A stretch of DNA of 64,000 nucleotides, taken from contig NW_027136909.1 of assembly GCF_040869045.1 (NCBI RefSeq), positions 186,001 through 250,000 on the forward strand, given 5' to 3'. The notes beneath the pieces were generated by a model that ran no database searches, had not been told where the DNA came from, and saw only the letters and a program-made list of their open reading frames with translations. This stretch comes from Eurosta solidaginis. Taxonomy: Eukaryota; Arthropoda; Insecta; Diptera; Tephritidae. Positions 41,661-49,144 of the stretch are shown one piece after another (position 1 is the stretch's first letter; each line of letters opens with the position of its first letter). Position numbers and translations under genes: made by a program.

Positions 41661-43627
41661 CTAGCAAGATAGAATCGATTTTGTTTTTGCAGATGATAGG
41701 CTTTTATGTGTATATTAATCCGTAAGCTGATCCAAGGTTCTATCGTTAACGGTTCAGTTTCTACGTCAAACTGGGTGGGGTTAACCGACTAAAAGGTATA
41801 AGTATCCATATCTATTGAACCAAGCAAGATAGAATCGAATTTATTTTTGCAGATGGTAGGTTTTTATGTGTATATTAATCCGTAAGCTGATCCAAGGTTC
41901 TATCGTTAACGGTACAATTTCTACGTCCAAGTGGGTGGGGTTAACCGACTAAAAGGGATAAGTATCCATATCTATTGAACCAAGCAAGATAGAATCGATT
42001 TTGTTTCTGCAGATGATAGGTTTTTATGTGTATATTAATCCACAAGCTGATACAAGGTTCTATCTTTAACGGTACAATTTCTACGTCAAAGTGGGTGGGG
42101 TTAACCGACTAAAAGGGATAAGTATCCATATCTATTGAACCAAGCAAGATAGAATAGATTTTGTTTCTGCAGATGATAGGTTTTTATGTATATATTAATC
42201 CACAAGCTGATACAAGGTTCTATCGTTAACGGTACAATTTCTACGTCAAAGTGGGTGGGGTTAACCGACTAAAAGGGATAAGTATCCATATCTATTGAAC
42301 CAAGCAAGATAGAATAGATTTTGTTTCTGCAGATGATAGGTTTTTATGTGTATATTAATCCACAAGCTGATACCCGGTTCTATCGTTAACGGTACAATTT
42401 CTACATCAAAGTAACCGACTAAAAGGGATAAGTGTCCATATCTATTGTGGGTGGGGTTAACCGACTAAAAGGGATAAGTGTCCATATCTATTGAACCTAG
42501 CAAGATAGAATCGATTTTGTTTTTGCAGATGATAGGCTTTTATGTGTATATTAATCCGTAAGCTGATCCAAGGTTCTATCGTTAACGGTTCAGTTTCTAC
42601 GTCAAACTGGGTGAGGTTAACCGACTAAAAGGTATAAGTATCCATATCTATTGAACCAAGCAAGATAGAATCGAATTTATTTTTTCAGATGGTAGGTTTT
42701 TATGTGTATATTAATCCGTTAGCTGATCCAAGGTTCTATCGTTAACGGTACAATTTCTACGTCCAAGTGGGTGGGGTTAACCGACTAAAAGGGATAAGTA
42801 TCCATATCTATTGAACCAAGCAAGATAGAATCGATTTTGTTTCTGCAGATGATAGGTTTTTATGTGTATATTAATCCACAAGCTGATACAAGGTTCTATC
42901 GTTAACGGTACAATTTCTACGTCAAAGTGGGTGGGGTTAACCGACTAAAAGGGATAAGTATCCATATCTATTGAACCAAGCAAGATAGAATAGATTTTGT
43001 TTCTGCAGATGATAGGTATTTATGTGTATATTAATCCACAAGCTGATACAAGGTTCTATCGTTAACGGTACAATTTCTACGTCAAAGTGGGTGGGGTTAA
43101 CCGACTAAAAGGGATAAGTATCCATATCTATTGAACCAAGCAAGATAGAATAGATTTTGTTTCTGCAGATGATAGGTTTTTATGTGTATATTAATCCACA
43201 AGCTGATACAAGGTTCTATCGTTAACGGTACAATTTCTACGTCAAAGTGGGTGGGGTTAACCGACTAAAAGGGATAAGTATCCATATCTATTGAACCAAG
43301 CAAGATAGAATAGATTTTGTTTCTGCAGATGATAGGTATTTATGTGAATATTAATCCACAAGCTGACACAAGGTTGTATCGTTAACGGTTCAATTTCTAC
43401 GTCAAAGTGGATGGGGTTAACCGACTAAAAGGGATAAGTATCCATATCTATTGAACCAAGCAAGATAGAATCGATTTTGTTTCTGCAGATGATAGGTTTT
43501 TATGTGTATATTAATCTGCAAGCTGATCCAAGGTTGTATCGTTAACAGTTCAATTTCTACGTCAAAGTGGGTGGGGTTAACCGACTAAAAGGGATAAGTA
43601 TCCATATCTATTGAACCAAGCAAGATT

Positions 43628-43638
43628 GAATCGATTTT
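43628..43638. repeat. Target-site duplication, left copy (11 bp)
   Basis: The satellite sequence gaatcgatttt stands directly before the element and again directly after it at 52114-52124. It could be 12 bp if the preceding t, present on both sides, is counted. Joining the flanks through one copy gives a normal satellite monomer, which is also seen uninterrupted at 54299-54309. Confidence 0.93.
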
Positions 43639-43728
43639 CATGTTGATACTACCGACTGTTTTGTTTTTATGTATAATTTTCTTTAATCGGGTTTCCAGTC
43701 AAAATAATCAGAAAAACGCCTTTATTAT

Positions 43729-43734
43729 TTTATT
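43729..43734 (-). promoter_or_regulatory. Possible polyadenylation signal AATAAA, minus PLE copy
   Basis: AATAAA on the minus strand lies immediately downstream of the ribozyme-like core in the 3' UTR. It is equivalent to 49052-49057 and 52048-52053. The context is AT-rich, so a chance match is possible. Confidence 0.35.
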
Positions 43735-43774
43735 GCCGACGTTTCGACCGTTTATTGTGGTCTTCTTCAGGGCC
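43735..43774 (-). ncRNA. Hammerhead-ribozyme-like motif in the 3' UTR of the minus PLE copy
   Basis: This is the minus-strand equivalent of the motif at 49012-49051 with the same bases. In 5' to 3' order it has GGCC, the core CTGAAGA, GACC, a short loop, GGTC, GAAA, then CGTC and GGC. Minimal hammerheads with very short stem III are reported in Penelope-like elements. Details and caveats are given at the plus-strand copy. Confidence 0.55.
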
Positions 43775-43917
43775 TAGTTACAAATTTAAAGAAATTAAAA
43801 TAACTCAATTTAGTTTCGCAGTTCTATAGAATTAAATTTACATATATATATATGGACATTCGATTGACAAAACAATTCTTACTTAAAAATCTCTGCGTTC
43901 TTCTTCGTCAGGTTTTC

Positions 43918-43925
43918 TTTATATA
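43918..43925 (-). promoter_or_regulatory. TATA-like box in the minus PLE copy
   Basis: TATATAAA on the minus strand, equivalent to 48861-48868. In a tandem arrangement it would lie about 280 bp before the next ORF start. In this copy the downstream unit is missing beyond its ATG, so it would drive transcription into the satellite, if it is active at all. Confidence 0.25.
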
Positions 43926-44126
43926 TATGTGTTTCGAAATAAAACATAGTCACTTTAATACTCAATTAAAGGGAACGGAAATTATTTTACAATTTAAAAA
44001 TTACTATTTTCAATACACAAACCACAATTTTTACTTCAAACTCTAATTTGTATGTAAGTACATATGTATACATATTTGACGTTTGTTGATCACCGGCGAA
44101 TTCATGCATGATGGGTTATTGCAGTT

Positions 44127-46406
44127 TCATTTTAGTATACACGCATAGATGTCGCTAATATTTCTTGCTTCTATACTTCTTTTGTTAACACATTGTTTGT
44201 CTGCTTTTATGTGTATTTCTTCCAGAAGCATTCTCTTTTGCCAGTTTGTTTCTCTTGCTATTACTTTGGCATTATCAAAATCAAATTTGTGCCCAAAAGT
44301 AATGGCATGGTGAGCAAGAGCGCTTTTTTCTGTTCGTTTGTTTTCAACATCTTTGCTGTGTTGTCCCAATCGTTTGTATAGTTGTTGTGATGTGGTGCCT
44401 ATATAGCTTTTTTTACGTTGGCAGTCAACGCAGTCAATTTTGTATACAATGTTCTTTTGTTTTTTTGTTGGAATGTTGTCTTTTATTGTTTTGTATAGCT
44501 TCCCTACGTTGTTTCTGTTCTTGAAGGCAAACCGTATGTTGTTTGTGTACGCTTTGAGTTTTTTAGTTATCTTCTGGGTTATGTTTTGGTAATATGATAT
44601 TGAAAAAGTTTTTATGTCTGTTTGTTGTTGTTGGTTGTTGGTACTGATTTGGGTATTTGACGTATTAGTGTTGTTGTTTTGTGCTTGATACTTGTTGAGT
44701 AGCCTGTATATCAATTTCTTTGGGTAATCATTACCTTTTAGAATATCTACAATTATCTTTTTGTTTTTGCAATGATATTTTGGATCGCTGATGCTATATA
44801 TTCTGTTTATTAACCCTTTGGCGGTGCTAATTTTTTGTGACAGTGGGTGGATAGACATATAATTTAATATGCGACCCGAAGATACTGGTTTTCGATACCA
44901 GTCCGTGTTAAAACTTCCGTCTTCAGTATTCCTATAAATGGTCATATCCAGGAACGGTAGTATGTTATCATGTTCCTGTTCATATGTGAACTCGATTCCC
45001 TTCTCTGTATCGTTAAAAATTCCAAATACCGACGGGAAAATGCCTTCTGGTATTACCAAGTATAAGTCGTCTACGTATTTTTTTATAATGGTTATGTTAA
45101 AGCCTAGTTGTTCATTTACTTTTTTAATGGCTCGCTGCAACACGTTATCCATTAGAATTTCTACCAATATACAGTTTATGGGTGAGCCCATTGGACAACC
45201 ATGCTTTTGGGAATAAAATTTCCCGTCGAATTGGAAGTAGGCGTCCTTTGTACAGATGGATATCATTTCTATAAACTCGCTTTGTGACATATTGGTACAT
45301 GTTTGTATGTCATTCCAACGTTCGACAAGTGCTTTTAGAATGGAGTCTACCGACGCATTGGTGAACAAGCTTTTTACATCAAACGACACCTGTATTTGGC
45401 CTCGTTGGTGTGTTTGTGCTGTGATGAAGGTTTTAAAATCATATGAGTTGCGTAGGTGGTACTGAGACTTTGGTATATTTTCCAGAATTGTTGCTGCATA
45501 TTTTGATAATGCCGTTGTTGGTCCATCGCAGTCAGCGGAGATTGGCCTGAGTGGCATTGGGGTTGTATTTTTGTGATGCTTTGGTAAAAAATACATTCTA
45601 GGCGGTGTTGCATTGTATGTTATAAGTTTTCTTTTGGTTAGTACGTCTATCTTTCCTTTCACGAACAGCGTATTTACAAAATTGTTGTTTTTCTTTTGAA
45701 TTTTGTTTGTTGGATCGGGTATTACTTGATATGTATTAGCATCGTTGAGCATTTCATTAGCAACGTTTAAAAGTTCATTTTTGTTCATAAAAACTGCTTT
45801 GTTTCCTTTGTCTGACCTAGTACAAATTATTTCGGGATTATTTTTGAAAAAATTTATGCAGCTTTTTTGCTTTTTTATTAGAAATTTTTCCAGATTAGAT
45901 GCTTTTGACGTTGTTTTTGAATACGATATTGTTTGTGCTACTGTCTGTCTGATTTCATTTCTGTCTTGTGGTTCTATGCAGTTCTGTATGATATACTCTA
46001 CTTCGGCTACGATTTCTTTGGATGGTAATTCTTTTGGCGTTGTTGGTAAGCCAAACTTAGGTCCTAAGCCCAATAGAAGTACTACGTCGTTGGGTATGTT
46101 TACGTCTGTTGCGTTGTAGGTAAAGTTTGTTGTGTCGGATGTGATATGGGTTTGTATTTGGGTTGATTCTAAACGGGCGTATTTTGCGTTTAAGTTCTGG
46201 ATGGTAGTTGCGTGTCTGTTGTCGTAGCTTGTTTCTTGAGTTTGGAGGAACTCGTTGGTGTTCGCCACACCGCTGGATTGGATGGTTGATTTCAGCTTAC
46301 TTATTTCTTCTTCGAGTTGGTTGATTTTCCAGAAAGAGATTTTGATTTCAACGTTTAGTATTTTTCTTCGGAAGTCTGAGATCAAATTACCAATTTCTCT
46401 GTTGTA
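44127..46406 (-). pseudogene. Penelope-like RT–GIY-YIG endonuclease, 5'-truncated but otherwise open (residues 78-836)
   Basis: This is the longest uninterrupted PLE frame in the window: 759 codons plus stop, entering at codon 78 of the 836-residue protein. In full-length numbering it shows a coiled-coil-prone stretch (about 86-120), the DKG motif (276-278), LPKHHK and PLRPI (351-366), RT motif A with Asp420 in SFDVKSLF, the PMGSP motif (482-486), the YVDD box with Asp523-Asp524, LPFLDM (561-565), an N/Q-rich linker (about 644-672), then the GIY-YIG nuclease. The nuclease has VYKI, Cys736 and Cys739, YIG (745-747), Arg756, His760, paired His 776-777, Glu806-807 and Asn818. The first 77 residues and the start codon are lost at the head-to-head junction. 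RT plus this nuclease is diagnostic of PLEs, which copy RNA into nicked chromosomal DNA. No start codon or promoter remains in sense, so expression is doubtful. Confidence 0.92.
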
Positions 46407-46428
46407 TTTTTCTTCCGAAGAAAAATAC
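46358..46428. other. Foldback junction between head-to-head PLE copies
   Basis: A perfect 12+1+12 inverted repeat is centred on C46416 (arms 46404-46415 and 46417-46428). The left arm also repeats 46358-46369 directly. So gtatttttcttc of the minus copy was written a second time just before the plus copy starts. The minus-copy homology ends at gta (46404-46406), which is also the beginning of that repeated 12-mer. The pattern fits a template switch or snapback at microhomology during cDNA synthesis or repair. Confidence 0.85.
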
Positions 46429-48659
46429 TAAACGTTGAAATCAAAATCTCTTTCTGGAAAATCAACCAACTCGAAGAAGAAATAAGTAAGCTGAAATCAA
46501 CCATCCAATCCAGCGGTGTGGCGAACACCAACGAGTTCCTCCAAACTCAAGAAACAAGCTACGACAACAGACACGCAACTACCATCCAGAACTTAAACGC
46601 AAAATACGCCCGTTTAGAATCAACCCAAATACAAACCCATATCACATCCGACACAACAAACTTTACCTACAACGCAACAGACGTAAACATACCCAACGAC
46701 GTAGTACTTCTAATGGGCTTAGGACCTAAGTTTGGCTTACCAACAACGCCAAAAGAATTACCATCCAAAGAAATCATAGCCGAAGTAGAGTATATCATAC
46801 AGAACTGCATAGAACCACAAGACAGAAATGAAATCAGACAGACAGTAGCACAAACAATATCGTATTCAAAAACAACGTCAAAAGCATCTAGTCTGGAAAA
46901 ATTTCTAATAAAAAAGCAAAAAAGCTGCATAAATTTTTTCAAAAATAATCCCGAAATAATTTGTACTAGGTCAGACAAAGGAAACAAAGGAGTTTTTATG
47001 AACAAAAATGAACTTTTAAACGTTGCTAATGAAATGCTCAACGATGCTAATACATATCAAGTAATACCCGATCCAACAAACAAAATTCAAAAGAAAAACA
47101 ACAATTTTGTAAATACGCTGTTCGTGAAAGGAAAGATAGACGTACTAACCAAAAGAAAACTTATAACATACAATGCAACACCGCCTAGAATGTATTTTTT
47201 ACCAAAGCATCACAAAAATACAACCCCAATGCCACTCAGGCCAATCTCCGCTGACTGCGATGGACCAACAACGGCATTATCAAAATATGCAGCAACAATT
47301 CTGGAAAATATACCAAAGTCTCAGTACCACCTACGCAACTCATATGATTTTAAAACCTTCATCACAGCACAAACACACCAACGAGGCCAAATACAGGTGT
47401 CGTTTGATGTAAAAAGCTTGTTCACCAATGCGTCGGTAGACTTCATTCTAAAAGCACTTATCGAACGTTGGAATGACATACAAACATGTACCAATATGTC
47501 ACAAAGCGAGTTTATAGAAATGATATCCATCTGTACAAAGAACGCCTACTTCCAATTCGACGGGAAATTTTATTCCCAAAAGCATGGTTGTCCAATGGGC
47601 TCACCCATAAGCTGTATATTGGTAGAAATTCTAATGGATAACGTGTTGCAGCGAGCCATTAAAAAAGTAAATGAACAACTAGGCTTTAACATAACCATTA
47701 TAAAAAAATACGTAGACGACTTATACTTGGTAATACCAGAAGGCATTTTCCCGTCGGTATTTGGAATTTTTAACGATACAGAGAAGGGAATCGAGTTCAC
47801 ATATGAACAGGAACATGATAACATACTACCGTTCCTGGATATGACCATTTATAGGAATACTGAAGACGGAAGTTTTAACACGGACTGGTATCGAAAACCA
47901 GTATCTTCGGGTCGCATATTAAATTATATGTCTATCCACCCACTGTCACAAAAAATTAGCACCGCCAAAGGGTTAATAAACAGAATATATAGCATCAGCG
48001 ATCCAAAATATCATTGCAAAAACAAAAAGATAATTGTAGATATTCTAAAAGGTAATGATTACCCAAAGAAATTGATATACAGGCTACTCAACAAGTATCA
48101 AGCACAAAACAACAACACTAATACGTCAAATACCCAAATCAGTACCAACAACCAACAACAACAAACAGACATAAAAACTTTTTCAATATCATATTACCAA
48201 AACATAACCCAGAAGATAACTAAAAAACTCAAAGCGTACACAAACAACATACGGTTTGCCTTCAAGAACAGAAACAACGTAGGGAAGCTATACAAAACAA
48301 TAAAAGACAACATTCCAACAAAAAAACAAAAGAACATTGTATACAAAATTGACTGCGTTGACTGCCAACGTAAAAAAAGCTATATAGGCACCACATCACA
48401 ACAACTATACAAACGATTGGGACAACACAGCAAAGATGTTGAAAACAAACGAACAGAAAAAAGCGCTCTTGCTCACCATGCCATTACTTTTGGGCACAAA
48501 TTTGATTTTGATAATGCCAAAGTAATAGCAAGAGAAACAAACTGGCAAAAGAGAATGCTTCTGGAAGAAATACACATAAAAGCAGACAAACAATGTGTAA
48601 ACAAAAGAAGTATATAAGCAAGAAATATTAGCGACATCTATGCGCGTATACTAAAATGA
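46413..48659 (+). pseudogene. Penelope-like RT–GIY-YIG endonuclease, 5'-truncated, premature stop at codon 823
   Basis: The frame enters at codon 89 (F) and is open to a TAA at 48615-48617, where the other two copies have GAA. The last 14 residues of the 836-residue protein are therefore cut off, and the original TGA lies at 48657-48659. All RT landmarks (DKG, motif A Asp, PMGSP, YVDD) and the GIY-YIG residues up to the NKRS segment remain. Gly replaces Ala at residue 281, just after the DKG motif, and Phe replaces Ser at 432. The N-terminal 88 residues and start codon are missing; the first possible internal start is a GTG at 46518, which has no special support. In tandem with the full-length unit downstream, it could provide that unit's upstream regulatory region. 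It is a pseudogene on structure, although most of the domain content is preserved. Confidence 0.92.
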
Positions 48660-48860
48660 AACTGCAATAACCCATCATGCATGAATTCGCCGGTGATCAA
48701 CAAACGTCAAATATGTATACATATGTACTTACATACAAATTAGAGTTTGAAGTAAAAATTGTGGTTTGTGTATTGAAAATAGTAATTTTTAAATTGTAAA
48801 ATAATTTCCGTTCCCTTTAATTGAGTATTAAAGTGACTATGTTTTATTTCGAAACACATA

Positions 48861-48868
48861 TATATAAA
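48861..48868 (+). promoter_or_regulatory. TATA-like box upstream of the full-length PLE unit
   Basis: TATATAAA lies 277 bp before the ATG at 49145 and about 150 bp before the ribozyme-like motif. The Penelope regulatory region is known to lie in the repeated terminal segment, which makes the location plausible. The surrounding sequence is AT-rich, so this remains a weak call. Confidence 0.3.
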
Positions 48869-49011
48869 GAAAACCTGACGAAGAAGAACGCAGAGATTTT
48901 TAAGTAAGAATTGTTTTGTCAATCGAATGTCCATATATATATATGTAAATTTAATTCTATAGAACTGCGAAACTAAATTGAGTTATTTTAATTTCTTTAA
49001 ATTTGTAACTA

Positions 49012-49051
49012 GGCCCTGAAGAAGACCACAATAAACGGTCGAAACGTCGGC
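49012..49051 (+). ncRNA. Hammerhead-ribozyme-like motif upstream of the full-length PLE unit
   Basis: The segment can be read as a minimal type I hammerhead. Stem I pairs GCC (49013-49015) with GGC (49049-49051). The core CTGAAGA is at 49016-49022. Stem II pairs GACC (49024-49027) with GGTC (49037-49040). GAAA is at 49041-49044. The stem III bases AC/GT are adjacent, with predicted cleavage after GTC at 49048. Such a tiny, self-complementary stem III is known in PLE hammerheads, which are thought to act as dimers. One extra A (49023) sits between the core and stem II, and stem I is only three base pairs, so activity is uncertain. The neighbouring sequence GAAACGTCGG is shared by all three copies. 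Confidence 0.58.
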
Positions 49052-49057
49052 AATAAA
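49052..49057 (+). promoter_or_regulatory. Possible polyadenylation signal AATAAA, PLE copy 1
   Basis: AATAAA immediately after the ribozyme-like motif and about 60 bp before the end of the 3' UTR. Position within a 3' UTR supports it, but the sequence is AT-rich and the cleavage site cannot be seen. Confidence 0.4.
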
Positions 49058-49117
49058 ATAATAAAGGCGTTTTTCTGATTATTTTGACTGGAAACCCGAT
49101 TAAAGAAAATTATACAT

Positions 49118-49144
49118 AAAAACAAAACAGTCGGTAGTATCAAC
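49118..49144 (+). promoter_or_regulatory. 27-bp leader before the PLE start codon
   Basis: Short A-rich sequence (aaaaacaaaacag, then tcggtagtatcaac) between the end of the upstream 3' UTR and the ATG. The same leader is found in reverse complement at 43642-43668, at the outer edge of the minus copy, which confirms it as part of the element. The bases before the ATG (atcaac) are an acceptable animal start context. Confidence 0.75.

Larger units (their letters stand above)
1..43638. repeat. Satellite array, left block (160-bp monomer family with variants)
   Basis: Head-to-tail satellite covers this whole stretch, and I see no gene in it. Landmarks repeat in fixed order in each monomer: ccatatctattgaaccaagc, a tagaatcgatttt or tagaatagatttt segment, gcagatgataggtttttatg, attaatccacaagctgatac, cgttaacggt, tctacgtcaaag, then gtgggtggggttaaccgac and taaaagggataag. 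The standard spacing is 160 bp. Shorter 143-bp and 150-bp forms and an added 46-bp partial monomer are interspersed, and their order repeats over kilobases as higher-order repeats. Monomers differ by recurrent diagnostic substitutions, for example cacaagctgatac versus cgtaagctgatcc, and atgatagg versus atggtagg. Such arrays usually lie in heterochromatin; that location is inferred. The array enters the window at base 1, so its left edge is not seen. Confidence 0.98.
43669..44126 (-). repeat. 458-bp PLE 3' UTR / pseudo-LTR, minus copy
   Basis: This noncoding segment follows the ORF stop and is present three times in the insertion at the same length (48660-49117 and 51656-52113). It holds the palindrome atatgtatacatat, a TATA-like box, the hammerhead-like core and AATAAA. 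In tandem PLEs such a segment acts both as the 3' UTR of one unit and as the 5' regulatory region of the next; that role is inferred here. Confidence 0.9.
43639..46374. repeat. Left arm of a 2,736-bp inverted repeat
   Basis: This arm is the reverse complement of 46412-49147, with only scattered substitutions. The spacer 46375-46411 is 37 bp. The arms come from the head-to-head PLE copies. Transcription across it from either side would give a long hairpin RNA. The arms differ at several codons, so it is not simply one sequence mirrored by an assembly error. Confidence 0.92.
43639..46406 (-). mobile_element. PLE copy, minus strand, 5'-truncated
   Basis: Read on the minus strand, this piece begins at 46406 in codon 78 of the element ORF. 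It runs through the stop codon and the complete 458-bp 3' UTR (to 43669), then continues through the 27-bp leader of a following unit and its ATG (43639-43641), where it joins satellite. The extra leader shows that its template was a tandem array rather than a single unit. It shares two more bases (aa in sense) with the unit start at the satellite junction, probably chance or microhomology. Confidence 0.92.
46407..49117 (+). mobile_element. PLE copy 1, plus strand, 5'-truncated
   Basis: Homology to the element begins at about 46412 (codon 88/89) and runs through the ORF and the 458-bp 3' UTR to 49117, where the leader of the full-length unit follows without a gap. It is a direct repeat of 49408-52113 at an offset of 2,996 bp and an inverted repeat of the minus copy. 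Bases 46407-46411 belong to the foldback junction. Confidence 0.92.
48660..49117 (+). repeat. 458-bp PLE 3' UTR / pseudo-LTR, copy 1
   Basis: Noncoding segment between the ORF of copy 1 and the leader of the full-length unit, with the same length and, by eye, the same sequence as 51656-52113. It contains palindrome atatgtatacatat (48711-48724), a TATA-like box (48861-48868), an AT-repeat palindrome (48932-48945), the hammerhead-like core (49012-49051) and AATAAA (49052-49057). Its position directly upstream of a full ORF is the arrangement expected of a pseudo-LTR that drives the downstream unit. Confidence 0.92.

Noticed and set aside
1..43638. CRISPR-like array of repeats
   Set aside because: The repeated units are contiguous 160-bp monomers with no unique spacers between conserved short repeats, and there are no cas genes. 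The retroelement type indicates an animal genome.
43852..44046. 64-codon frame in the PLE 3' UTR, repeated at 48740-48934 and 51736-51930
   Set aside because: It runs opposite to the element ORF in an AT-rich UTR, has no recognisable motif, and is shared by the three copies only because the UTR is.
45745..46119. Antisense frames of 60-124 codons inside the RT ORF, also in the other two copies
   Set aside because: They are opposite-strand shadows of the conserved RT coding sequence, with no family resemblance of their own.
49041..49071. Alternative hammerhead fold with a long stem III (ACGTC at 49044-49048 with GGCGT at 49066-49070)
   Set aside because: Stem III pairs reasonably with one wobble, but stem I would then have no complementarity. 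The compact fold with cleavage after GTC at 49048 leaves a 3-bp stem I and agrees better with known PLE hammerheads.
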